Assembly: GCA_028690665.1 (NCBI GenBank)
Contig: JAQVAV010000018.1
Span: 1-64,000, forward strand
Direction: 5' to 3'
Origin: Paludibacter sp.
GTDB lineage: Bacteria; Bacteroidota; Bacteroidia; Bacteroidales; Paludibacteraceae
Length of the DNA: 64,000 nt
The notes beneath the pieces are model-generated. The model saw nothing but the letters and a program-made list of their open reading frames with translations. It ran no database searches and was not told the DNA's origin. Below are positions 56,891-64,000 of the stretch, piece after piece. Every line of letters starts with the position of its first letter. Within the stretch, counting starts at the first letter, position 1. The translations under genes were made by a program, and so were the position numbers.

Positions 56891-57829
56891 ATGAAAAAGA
56901 ACACGAACCGTTATAAAATAATTGCAGCTGTAATTACTATCGGCATACAGCTGTTACTCTTCGGCGTGTTCAACATCGACTTTAAAAATATAAGTATGAT
57001 GATTCCTCAGGAGCAGGATACGCTTCAGACATTTGATATTCCCTTAGATGAAATAATGGAGGATCTTGCAGCAATTGCCGGGCCCGAAAATGAACAACAG
57101 CCCGAGGAGGATGCACAGCAGCAAGAGCAGATAATGTCACAGGAACAGTCACAGGAACCGGCATTTAAGGATCCAGAACCGATAACCAGCAACGATATTG
57201 ACCAGGAAGAGCCAAAACAACCGGAACGGGAAATCAGAAAAGAACTGCCGGTGCCAAAGCCACCCAAAGTAATTTTGAAAGACTCATTGTCCGATTCTGT
57301 TCTGAAAGATATAAGAAATTTAATCGATGCATCCAAGCTGAAAGATATCATAAAAAAGCCCCGGCCACGTCAACGGGATGAAGCTTATGCTCAACGTTTA
57401 CAATTTTATCGGGAAAACTACAGAGCCATCCGGAATATCATCAAGGTGTATCCTTATGCATTGCGTACCCGCGAAATTATGGATTCTCTGAATAGTGCAC
57501 TTGCTTCGGTCGACGATGAACGTACGAAAAAGAAAATGATTGATGAAACAGAGAAAATGCTGTTCTCCGAATACGAATCGGCTGTTCGTAAAATGTCTGT
57601 AAATCAAGGTCGAATCTTACTAAAAATGATTTTTCGGGAAACCAACAAGACAGGATACGATATTATCAAAAACTTTAAAGGAGGCTTCTCGGCAACTTTC
57701 TGGTATGGGGTCGGGAAAATATTTAAAACCGATTTAAAAACCGAATACCATCCCGAAGCTGAGGACTCTGTTTACGAACAAATCCTTGAACGGTACGAAA
57801 ACGGGGAATACAAGCTGCGCGATAACTGA
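56891..57829 (+). CDS. TonB-like membrane anchor fused to a DUF4294 domain
   Basis: This 312-residue protein has an N-terminal membrane helix (YKIIAAVITIGIQLLLFGVF, 8-27), as in TonB. An acidic, Gln/Glu/Pro-rich stretch follows (about 45-125, including PKQPEREIRKELPVPKPP) that could span the periplasm. The C-terminal part (about 165-312) matches DUF4294: IRNIIKVYPYALRTREIMDS, SVNQGRILLKMIFRETNKTG and FSATFWYGVGKIFKTDLKTE. DUF4294 proteins are Bacteroidota-specific and have no known function. The usual TonB C-terminal fold is absent. Its place after exbB-exbD suggests it is driven by that motor. Confidence 0.75.
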   Translation: MKKNTNRYKIIAAVITIGIQLLLFGVFNIDFKNISMMIPQEQDTLQTFDIPLDEIMEDLAAIAGPENEQQPEEDAQQQEQIMSQEQSQEPAFKDPEPITSNDIDQEEPKQPEREIRKELPVPKPPKVILKDSLSDSVLKDIRNLIDASKLKDIIKKPRPRQRDEAYAQRLQFYRENYRAIRNIIKVYPYALRTREIMDSLNSALASVDDERTKKKMIDETEKMLFSEYESAVRKMSVNQGRILLKMIFRETNKTGYDIIKNFKGGFSATFWYGVGKIFKTDLKTEYHPEAEDSVYEQILERYENGEYKLRDN

Positions 57830-57893
57830 CAGATGCTCTGTCTTCAGGCTACCCTGTTCAGACATGAATATCCATTAGTACCAATACGGAAAT

Positions 57894-58322
57894 TTAATGA
57901 TCGTTGCAGCATTCGCATTGAGTCGAATTAATTATATCTTCGAGCGTTTTACTTTTCAGCAGGTTTGTAAATTCCCGACCAAATTCATTCCAATAACAGT
58001 TTGCTTTACAATCGCGCAATGATCTTTCGCAAAAGCGCTGATTATTAATACATTCTACAATTTCAATCTGTTCAAAGGCTGTATAAATGTCGAATACCGT
58101 GATTTCATTCGCAGGCCGGGTTAATATATATCCACTTCCTTTTCCTCTGACATTGGTGATTAATCCTTTGATTTTTAGAGACGAAATAATGGTATCAAGA
58201 TATTTTAATGATAAATCCTGATTTTTAGCAATTTCTTTTTGCAGGATGCCTTCGGCTCCACCGGAATTTGCCAATTCTATCATTGTGCGCAAGCCGTATC
58301 TTATTTTTGTATTAATCCTCAT
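57894..58322 (-). CDS. Rrf2-family transcriptional regulator
   Basis: This 142-residue regulator has an N-terminal winged helix (KIRYGLRTMIELANSG, LSLKYLDTIISSLKIKGLIT, RGKGSGYILTRPANEITVFD). A Cys-rich segment (IVECINNQRFCERSLRDCKA) resembles the Fe-S cluster site of IscR/NsrR-type proteins. A second Cys group lies at the end (QCECCNDH). It probably senses redox state, iron or nitric oxide. A TATATTTG-type box lies upstream at 58357-58364 on this strand. Confidence 0.88.
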   Translation of the reverse strand: MRINTKIRYGLRTMIELANSGGAEGILQKEIAKNQDLSLKYLDTIISSLKIKGLITNVRGKGSGYILTRPANEITVFDIYTAFEQIEIVECINNQRFCERSLRDCKANCYWNEFGREFTNLLKSKTLEDIINSTQCECCNDH

Positions 58323-58781
58323 TGCCAGGTTCTGTGTTTTGATTAAAGACTAACAACAAATATATTTGATTTTCCTGCATATTATTTTGTTTCATAAAAT
58401 TATTTTAATTAATTTAGATTTATTCTATTCCCGAATTTTAAACCTGCGACCTGCAAAAAACAAGCAACACACTGATACATAGAAACAATAACAAATATAT
58501 TTATTCATCGCATCGACAATACTTGTCATGTATTGGCTGGCTTAAAAAATAAAAAACGCTGATAGTGTAAAATTGCAGCCACGCATCGATAATTTTTATA
58601 TTGGTCGTCCAACCGGATGTATTATCCGCATTAAAACAAGCAGAGGATGGTGCTCTTCCAGTGGATTTTGTAATCCTACTATCCCGATTGAAATCGGGAC
58701 TGTATTCCAATAATAAGCAAATTAAACATATCTTTGTCGAAGAAAAATAGAACGTGTTTCGCATTACAAATGCTAATAATA
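58323..58781. other. Intergenic region with a REP-like palindrome
   Basis: This 459-base stretch holds no clear gene. It contains the palindrome TCCCGATTGAAATCGGGA (58682-58699) and the 10-base CGCATTACAA (58760-58769), which recurs at 60473-60482. The possible -7 box of the Rrf2 gene is at 58357-58364. Confidence 0.5.
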
Positions 58782-58814
58782 CAGTTACGAGGTGATTGCA
58801 AATCACCTCAGACG
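58782..58814. repeat. 33-base repeat, copy 1 (REP-like)
   Basis: A 33-base sequence identical to 60513-60545. Its core is a 9-bp inverted repeat, GAGGTGATT-GCA-AATCACCTC. CGCATTACAA precedes it by 12 bases. Confidence 0.9.
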
Positions 58815-58945
58815 TGTGGGAAGTTTTGCTCATAGATCCGGTAGGACAGGAGGCTGGAAATATTAAAACAGATAACGGAAAAACACGTATGAATAATTAC
58901 AATAGGCCAAAACTTGAAAACGATAAATCTAAAGTAAATTATTAA
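58796..58945 (+). pseudogene. Probable C-terminal tail of a polymorphic toxin
   Basis: An open frame starting inside the 33-base repeat encodes about 49 residues ending NGKTRMNNYNRPKLENDK and SKVNY, with TAA at 58943-58945. Such endings resemble C-terminal toxin modules of polymorphic (Rhs-like) proteins. No start or upstream toxin sequence is present. The next gene starts at the next base. Confidence 0.45.
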
Positions 58946-59398
58946 ATGGAAGAAACATTAGAACAAAAAAAAAGACGTCTTTTTGGCAAACAATATTTAA
59001 CAAAATACATAGATGTCGTAAAAAAAATAACAACTCAACAAGAAAATAATGAAATTCGACTTTTATCAATTACTGAAACTGATAAATTAATTGTCAAAGA
59101 GAATACTTTAAAGTTAATATTTTCAACCAAAATACTTTTTAACAACAAATTAGATCTAAAAAAAATTATTTTAGAGAAAGTCAATACAAATGATAAAATT
59201 TATTTATTTACGTCTTTGTCTCAACACTGTGGAGCAGTAGTATTAGAATCAATAACTGAATTTAATTTTAATTTTAATTTTGGAGATGATCCCTCTGGAA
59301 TCATAAGTTTATTGAGTTTTAAAGTTGATAAAAAAATACTATTGGATTTTTATGAAGAAGAAGGTATAAAGTATATAGAAATAGAGTATTATCATTAA
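58946..59398 (+). CDS. Hypothetical protein, possible immunity protein
   Basis: This 150-residue protein is strongly AT-rich and acidic to neutral in composition, with alternating strand and helix patterns (KNTLKLIFSTKILFNNK is typical in style). The C-terminus is KYIEIEYYH. No family was recognised. Its ATG directly follows the stop of a toxin-like tail, the position expected of an immunity gene. Base composition differs from its neighbours, suggesting transfer. Confidence 0.55.
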   Translation: MEETLEQKKRRLFGKQYLTKYIDVVKKITTQQENNEIRLLSITETDKLIVKENTLKLIFSTKILFNNKLDLKKIILEKVNTNDKIYLFTSLSQHCGAVVLESITEFNFNFNFGDDPSGIISLLSFKVDKKILLDFYEEEGIKYIEIEYYH

Positions 59399-59679
59399 GG
59401 ATAATGATTGAATTGATTAGTTCTGACCCAGTTATTTACTTCCCCAATGAGGAACCCTAAATATAAAATTCCATTAGAAGATACTCGTGATAGTTTTATT
59501 TTATTTGGAAAAGAAAAAAAAGAGTATACAATATTAATGATGCTGGAAATTGGTTGTGGGGGCTAAAAATGAAACTAATATCAGTACTACTATGGTTTTC
59601 TAAAGCGGGTGCACATGTGAATTCTGTTGCCATGTCCTTTAGGATATATTCATTCTACAAGTAAAAGGTGGCGTTCGTC
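59399..59679 (+). other. Mixed intergenic remnant with a 39-codon frame
   Basis: ATG at 59447 opens 39 codons (MRNPKYKIPLEDTRDSFILF...) to TAA 59564-59566. It may be a fragment of a second immunity-like gene, but no family was recognised. The rest shows no feature. Confidence 0.25.
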
Positions 59680-59840
59680 GAGGGTGTCCAAAAAGGGAAA
59701 AGAACGCAAATTACGCAAGTATCCGCAAATCAACATAATCTACAAATGACTGATATTGTGATAATAATAGAAATTTCATTTGCATAATTTTATATGATTT
59801 GCGTAATTTGTGTTCAAAAAATTACTTATTAGACAACCTC
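59680..59840. mobile_element. MITE-like element with inverted ends
   Basis: GAGGGTGTCC (59680-59689) is an imperfect inverse of AGACAACCTC (59831-59840), resembling terminal repeats of Bacteroidota IS elements. Inside, GAACGCAAATTACGCAA (59702-59718) is inverted at 59799-59815 with one mismatch. No coding sequence is present. The element would be about 161 bases. Confidence 0.45.
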
Positions 59841-59916
59841 TTCTGTATTATACGGATTTACAATCCGCTTTACTTTTCAAATAAAATCATATCTTTGCTT
59901 AACATTAAAAAATACT

Positions 59917-60459
59917 ATGAATATACAGCATCGCATAACCGGTGAAGTTTATTTTGTTACCGACACGGTAGTCGATTGGGTGGATATATTTACCCGTCCG
60001 GTTTATAAGCATATTGTACTTGAGTCATTGGAATATTGCCAAAAGAACAAAGGATTGATTATATATGCATGGGTACTGATGAGCAATCATTTGCATGCTA
60101 TAGTTGGAAGTTCCGGTGAAAATAAGGTGTCGGATATCTGGCGGGATTTTAAGAAGTTCACGAGTAAAGAAATTATCGAGGCCATTAAAAATGAGCTGGG
60201 CGAATCCCGTTCAGAATGGATGTTGAACCGTTTTGAATATGCAGGTAAAAACGACAATAAAATAAAGAATTATAAGTTTTGGCAGGATGGGAATGATGCC
60301 CAGGGGATATATTTGAATGATTATTTTGAACAAAAACTTAACTATATCCACCAGAACCCGGTGAAAGCTGAGATAGTGGATCGGGCTGAAGATTACAGGT
60401 ATAGTTCAGCTATAGATTATGCCGGAGGTAAAGGGCTACTTGATGTAATGGTTGTATAA
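59917..60459 (+). CDS. REP-associated tyrosine transposase (RAYT, Y1/HUH family)
   Basis: This 180-residue protein has the HUH motif MSNHLHAIVG (H58, H60) and the catalytic-Tyr segment KLNYIHQNPVKAEIV, both typical of RAYT/TnpA_REP proteins. These nucleases process REP palindromes as single-stranded DNA. Two copies of a 33-base palindromic repeat flank it at 58782 and 60513, so it may act on them. A TATCTTTG -7 box lies about 20 bases upstream. Confidence 0.88.
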   Translation: MNIQHRITGEVYFVTDTVVDWVDIFTRPVYKHIVLESLEYCQKNKGLIIYAWVLMSNHLHAIVGSSGENKVSDIWRDFKKFTSKEIIEAIKNELGESRSEWMLNRFEYAGKNDNKIKNYKFWQDGNDAQGIYLNDYFEQKLNYIHQNPVKAEIVDRAEDYRYSSAIDYAGGKGLLDVMVV

Positions 60460-60468
60460 GCTTTAAGT

Positions 60469-60545
60469 ATCTCGCATTACAATCCCGATAGCTATCGGGA
60501 CGGGATATAGTCCAGTTACGAGGTGATTGCAAATCACCTCAGACG
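60469..60545. repeat. REP-like cluster with 33-base repeat, copy 2
   Basis: CGCATTACAA (60473-60482) is followed by the perfect palindrome TCCCGATAGCTATCGGGA (60483-60500) and, at 60513-60545, by the 33-base repeat also found at 58782-58814. The spacer is 18 bases longer than in copy 1, the length of the palindrome. It directly follows the RAYT gene. Confidence 0.85.
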
Positions 60546-60603
60546 ATTCGAATATTTGTACATTTAAAGAGCATATCCGAATGTATGGACTATTATATGC
60601 TAA

Positions 60604-60807
60604 CTTAATGACATTGGTCGTGCGGCAGCCGGGTGTTTGAATATTGCCCGGGAACTCATTATTAAAAACAGAACATCCCATACCTTAAACATTACAGAGA
60701 TTGCTTACGAAGTGGGATTCAACGATCCCCAATATTTCACACGCTGTTTTACCAAGCATTTTGGAATTCAGCCGAGTGCATTTATGGAAGATGAAAGTCT
60801 GATTTAA
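60604..60807 (+). pseudogene. C-terminal fragment of an AraC-type regulator
   Basis: A frame without a start encodes NIARELIIKNRTSH, then LNITEIAYEVGFNDPQYFTR and FGIQPSAFMEDESLI, with TAA at 60805-60807. This is the second helix-turn-helix of an AraC domain. The N-terminal part is missing, and the REP-like cluster lies just upstream. It precedes the arabinofuranosidase gene and may be the remnant of its regulator. Confidence 0.7.
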
Positions 60808-60876
60808 AAAATAATGAAAATCTGAATTTACACTAAAAAGAAAAATGAGTATACCGGAAAGCAATTCCCGGATTTG

Positions 60877-60884
60877 TATATTTG
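60877..60884 (+). promoter_or_regulatory. -7 promoter box for the GH51 gene
   Basis: TATATTTG matches TAnnTTTG and lies 28 bases before the start codon at 60913. This supports that start over the open frame from 60874. Confidence 0.5.
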
Positions 60885-60912
60885 TAAAACAATTAATAAA
60901 ACCATAATATCC

Positions 60913-62862
60913 ATGAACAAATTAAAATATTCTGTTGCTGCAATTGCCTTATTCGGCTCACAACTGATTTTTGCTCAGGCACACGACATTAGTGTCGACG
61001 TAAAGAAAACAGGAGCTCCGATTCAAAAAACCATGTATGGAATTTTCTTCGAAGACATCAACTACGGAGCCGACGGCGGGCTATATGCAGAAATGATTAA
61101 AAACCGCTCCTTTGAATTTCCTCAAAGTTTATTGGGCTGGACAACTTTTGGAAAAGTGGAAGTACGTACTGATGAAGCTCCATTCCCAAAAAATCCGCGT
61201 TATGTCAGGCTTGCTTACCCGGGACATAAAGAAAAACGAACAGGATTGGACAATGAAGGCTTTTTCGGAATCAGTGTAAAAGAAAATGCCGAATACCGTT
61301 TTTCCGTTTGGGCACGCGTTCCTGAAAACGACAATAGCGAGATTCGCGTAGAACTTATAGACCCGGCTAGCAATATTTTTGCTTCGCAGAAAATAGCTAT
61401 TAACTCCAAAGACTGGAAAAAATATCAGGTAATTCTGAAATCACCACGAACGGAAGCCAAAGCCCGCATACGTATTTTTCTTGCGTCGGATAACTCGGTT
61501 GATCTGGAGCACATTTCAATGTTTCCGACCGATACTTGGAAAGGACGTGAAAACGGACTACGCAAAGATCTGGCCCAGGCACTTTACGATTTGCATCCGG
61601 GTGTATTCCGTTTTCCGGGAGGATGTATTGTTGAAGGAACTGATGTAGATACCCGCTATCAATGGAAAAATACAGTAGGTTCGGTTGAAAACCGGCCTTT
61701 AAATGAAAATCGCTGGGAATATACTTTTCCGCATCGATTTTTTCCAGATTATTTTCAGTCTTACGGTATGGGTTTTTATGAGCTATTCCAATTATCGGAA
61801 GATATTGGCGCCGAGCCACTTCCAGTTTTAAATGTCGGTATGATATGCCAGTACCAAAATAAAGGTGAAGCATGTCAGATTGCTGTAAAGGATCTTGATC
61901 CATACATTCAGGACGCCCTCGATCTGATAGAATTTGCCAATGGAGATACCGGCACAAAATGGGGAAAAGTACGTGCCGACATGGGACATCCCGCTCCCTT
62001 TCATCTTAGAATGATGGCGATCGGCAACGAGCAATGGGGCAAAATGTATCCGGAACGTCTTGAGCCTTTTATCAAAGCCATTCGGGCAAAACATCCGGAA
62101 ATTAAAATTATTGGTAGTGCCGGACCCAACCCCGACGGTAAGGATTTCGACTACGGTTGGGCTGAAATGAAACGCCTGAAAGCCGATCTTGTAGACGAGC
62201 ACTATTATAGAAATCCGGAATGGTTCCTCGGGAATGCTGCCCGTTACGATAACTACGACCGCAAAGGACCGAAAGTGTTTGCCGGCGAGTATGCCTGTCA
62301 TCCGAAAAACCGCAAAAACAATTTTGAGTCAGCTCTTGCCGAAGCAGCTTTTATGACTGGATTCGAACGCAATGCAGACGTAGTTTACATGTGCACTTAT
62401 GCTCCGCTGTTTACACATATCGATGGCTGGCAATGGAAACCGGACATGATCTGGTTCGACAATCTACGAAGTGTCCGCTCTGTAAATTATTACGTGCAAC
62501 AACTTTACGGAATGCATGTTGGTACAAACGTTCTGAAGACGCAGGAAAACAAATTACCGCTTACAGGCCAGAACGGCATTTACGCATCATCGGCTATTGA
62601 TAAAAACAAAAATGAAATTTATCTGAAAATTGCCAATACTTCTGATGCTGCTCAAAAAGTAACTTACACTTTCAAAGGGCTGAAAAAAGGCGAACGTAAA
62701 GGGACTCATACTGTATTGAAATCGGACAATATGAATGCCGAAAACACTTTGGATAATCCATTTGCAGTAGTTCCTGAAACAGAGAAAATTACGCTTACCA
62801 ACAATGTTTTTGAAGTGAAATTGGCGCCCAAAACATTTAATTTATACGTGATAGAATTGTAA
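60913..62862 (+). CDS. Exported alpha-L-arabinofuranosidase, GH51
   Basis: This 649-residue enzyme removes terminal arabinofuranose from arabinan and arabinoxylan. A signal peptide (about 1-21) is followed by the GH51 N-terminal segment MYGIFFEDINYGADGGLYAE and a CBM4_9-like insert (about 65-190). The (beta/alpha)8 barrel has acid/base E373 in AIGNEQWGKMYP and nucleophile E459 in VFAGEYACHP. A C-terminal beta domain completes it. Together with the GH43 enzymes it would finish arabinan breakdown in the periplasm. Confidence 0.95.
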   Translation: MNKLKYSVAAIALFGSQLIFAQAHDISVDVKKTGAPIQKTMYGIFFEDINYGADGGLYAEMIKNRSFEFPQSLLGWTTFGKVEVRTDEAPFPKNPRYVRLAYPGHKEKRTGLDNEGFFGISVKENAEYRFSVWARVPENDNSEIRVELIDPASNIFASQKIAINSKDWKKYQVILKSPRTEAKARIRIFLASDNSVDLEHISMFPTDTWKGRENGLRKDLAQALYDLHPGVFRFPGGCIVEGTDVDTRYQWKNTVGSVENRPLNENRWEYTFPHRFFPDYFQSYGMGFYELFQLSEDIGAEPLPVLNVGMICQYQNKGEACQIAVKDLDPYIQDALDLIEFANGDTGTKWGKVRADMGHPAPFHLRMMAIGNEQWGKMYPERLEPFIKAIRAKHPEIKIIGSAGPNPDGKDFDYGWAEMKRLKADLVDEHYYRNPEWFLGNAARYDNYDRKGPKVFAGEYACHPKNRKNNFESALAEAAFMTGFERNADVVYMCTYAPLFTHIDGWQWKPDMIWFDNLRSVRSVNYYVQQLYGMHVGTNVLKTQENKLPLTGQNGIYASSAIDKNKNEIYLKIANTSDAAQKVTYTFKGLKKGERKGTHTVLKSDNMNAENTLDNPFAVVPETEKITLTNNVFEVKLAPKTFNLYVIEL

Positions 62863-62879
62863 TTTCAATTTCGGGTCAA

Positions 62880-62920
62880 CAGAGGGATGATGACAGAATA
62901 ACATCATCCCTCTGTTTTCT
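62880..62920 (+). terminator. Rho-independent terminator of the GH51 gene
   Basis: CAGAGGGATGATG (62880-62892) and CATCATCCCTCTG (62902-62914) form a perfect 13-bp stem with a 9-base loop, followed by a T-rich tract. Confidence 0.9.
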
Positions 62921-62939
62921 TTTATACAACTTTTTACCT

Positions 62940-62947
62940 TAATTTTG
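62940..62947 (+). promoter_or_regulatory. -7 promoter box for the MetH activation-domain gene
   Basis: TAATTTTG matches TAnnTTTG and lies 32 bases before the start codon. No cobalamin riboswitch is seen in the short upstream region. Confidence 0.45.
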
Positions 62948-62979
62948 TGTTTTACAAGACTAATTAATTATTTCAAAAA

Positions 62980-63921
62980 ATGAGTTATACACCGGCACAA
63001 CCCAAAACATTGGGACTTGTACAATTTACAGACATCGATCTACACGAAATAGTACCTTTCATTCACTGGACATTCTTTTTTATGGCATGGCGACTGAACG
63101 GAAAATTTGAAGGCATTGAAACTGTTTGCGACTGCGCCTCGTGTCAGGTAGGCTGGCTGCAAAAATTCTCACCCGAAGAACGACCCAAAGCGCAGGAAGC
63201 AGTAAAACTCTACAAAGATGCACAGGAAATGTTGCGTCGTTTCTTGGACGAAAAAATTGTGACAATCAATGCAGCTGTCGGAATTTACCATGCTCATTCC
63301 GAAGATGAAGACATTGTTTTTGACCTTGATGAAAAATCAGTCAGAATCCCGACTCTGCGCCAGCAACAGCCGTCAACCGACGGATTCTGTTATTCCTTGG
63401 CTGATTTTCTCGCACCGGAAAATGATTTTGCAGGTGTTTTTGCCAATACGGTAATTGGCGCCGATGAATTTGCATCCAAATTCGAAAAAGAGGATGATAT
63501 GTATTATTCTATTTTGGTAAAAACATTAGCCGACCGGCTAGCCGAGGCAACTGCCGAATGGCTTCATTACAAAGTCCGGAAAAAAATTTGGGGCTATATG
63601 CCGGACGAACCAGTGGATATTCGGGAAATGTTCAAAACCCACTATACTGGAATTCGGCCCGCCGTGGGTTATCCTTCTCTGCCCGATCAGTCTATTATTT
63701 TCGAACTAGATCAGCTTATCCGGTTCAATGAATTGGGAATTACGCTCACCGAAAACGGAGCTATGTACCCGAACGCCTCGGTTTGTGGATTATATTTTGC
63801 CCATCCAAAATCTAAATATTTCAATATAGGAAAAATTGATGAAGCTCAGTTTCTGGCTTATGCCCGTCGCTGGAATAAGAATCCGGAAATTTTGAGAAAA
63901 TGGATGGCAGCGAATCTCTAG
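62980..63921 (+). CDS. Stand-alone methionine synthase (MetH) activation domain
   Basis: This 313-residue protein matches only the C-terminal AdoMet-binding activation domain of cobalamin-dependent methionine synthase. Recognisable segments are FIHWTFFFMAWRLNGKFEG, YHAHSEDEDIVF, LADRLAEATAEWLHYKVRK, the TGIRPAVGYPSLPDQS binding motif and TLTENGAMYPNASVCGLYFA. In MetH this domain binds AdoMet for reductive remethylation of cob(II)alamin. Here the methyltransferase and B12 domains are absent, and the protein starts with its own ATG and promoter. It probably serves a MetH core encoded elsewhere. Confidence 0.9.
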   Translation: MSYTPAQPKTLGLVQFTDIDLHEIVPFIHWTFFFMAWRLNGKFEGIETVCDCASCQVGWLQKFSPEERPKAQEAVKLYKDAQEMLRRFLDEKIVTINAAVGIYHAHSEDEDIVFDLDEKSVRIPTLRQQQPSTDGFCYSLADFLAPENDFAGVFANTVIGADEFASKFEKEDDMYYSILVKTLADRLAEATAEWLHYKVRKKIWGYMPDEPVDIREMFKTHYTGIRPAVGYPSLPDQSIIFELDQLIRFNELGITLTENGAMYPNASVCGLYFAHPKSKYFNIGKIDEAQFLAYARRWNKNPEILRKWMAANL

Positions 63922-64000
63922 GCAAAATAATTGTTGACAAATTATATCCATCTTATTGGCATATTGACACATTATCAAATTGGCACATGGATATATTGGC
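63922..64000. repeat. Short repeated motif at the right edge
   Basis: Variants of TTGGCAYAT and TTGACACAT recur in the last 60 bases (near 63956, 63963, 63979 and 63994), giving a loosely repetitive stretch. No gene is present. It may be part of a longer intergenic repeat cut by the window edge. Confidence 0.4.

Noticed and set aside
58501-58833. 110-codon minus-strand frame in the region before the toxin-like tail
   Set aside because: It runs through REP-like palindromes and the repeat, has no family resemblance, and is Cys/Thr/Ser-rich in a way typical of chance frames.
59447-59566. 39-codon frame as a small gene
   Set aside because: It has no homologue I recognise and no promoter or RBS; it is kept only as a possible remnant.
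60463-60681. 72-codon minus-strand frame across the REP-like cluster
   Set aside because: It is made of the repeat sequences and is antisense to the AraC fragment.
61400-62301. Two long minus-strand frames opposite GH51
   Set aside because: Both are antisense to the conserved GH51 catalytic region.
62863-62979. Cobalamin riboswitch before the MetH-like gene
   Set aside because: The space is only 117 bases, is occupied by the GH51 terminator and a -7 box, and has no B12-box-like conserved sequence that I can see.

Overview
The window looks like a chromosomal piece of a Bacteroidota bacterium, most likely order Bacteroidales. The signs are low GC, promoter -7 boxes of the form TAnnTTTG, weak ribosome binding sites, many secreted proteins ending in type IX secretion (T9SS) sorting tails, and the Bacteroidota arrangement of a GntR-type fucose regulator beside L-fucose isomerase. 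The genus cannot be fixed from the sequence alone.

Layout. 1-130: tail of an ISL3-type transposase. 183-5228: fucose locus (GntR regulator, L-fucose isomerase, mutarotase, GH29 fucosidase) with two matching candidate operators. 5467-18276: a plant-polysaccharide cluster in decay. An IS3 remnant abuts a broken beta-helix glycosidase; then come two large multidomain GH43 proteins, an AraC-type regulator and a FISUMP-domain secreted protein; then a broken GH27-CBM gene fused to an IS5 remnant. 18498-22487: small accessory island (NlpC/P60, methyltransferase, RhuM, IS1595 remnant, truncated nucleotidyltransferase). 22803-30099: CDF transporter, secreted PL1 pectate lyase, zinc-ribbon protein, PDZ aspartyl protease, ferritin/VIT1 metal transporter, MFS transporter. 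30184-30739: IS4-like remnant. 31057-36069: two secreted endonuclease-I-family proteins. 36120-38496: envelope operon (chaperone-like protein, MORN/YwqK-like repeat protein, lipoprotein). 38984-46090: efflux operon with three successive lipoprotein adaptors, a MacB-type permease, an ATPase and a TolC-type outer-membrane protein. 46159-50017: thioredoxin-like remnant, BspA-type LRR protein, and an ABC transporter with a YtrA-like regulator. 50114-55546: mostly housekeeping genes (MmcQ-like, dtd, S1/P1 nuclease, alanine dehydrogenase, DMT permease, recO, tRNA-Glu, rpsT). 55770-57829: ExbB-ExbD followed by a TonB-like anchor fused to a DUF4294 domain. 57894-60807: Rrf2 regulator, then a mosaic holding a toxin-tail/immunity remnant, REP-like repeats with a RAYT transposase, a MITE-like element and an AraC fragment. 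60913-62862: GH51 arabinofuranosidase. 62980-63921: stand-alone MetH activation domain.

How the genes fit together. Secreted pectate lyase, GH43, GH27, GH28/49-like, GH51 and GH29 enzymes point to use of pectic arabinan/galactan side chains and fucosylated glycans, with fucose entering through FucI. No SusC/SusD pair is present, so uptake must be encoded elsewhere or has been lost. The most novel-looking items are the ExbB-ExbD-(TonB-like::DUF4294) operon, the three-adaptor efflux operon, the REP/RAYT-toxin-immunity mosaic, the isolated MetH reactivation domain and the FucR operator pair.
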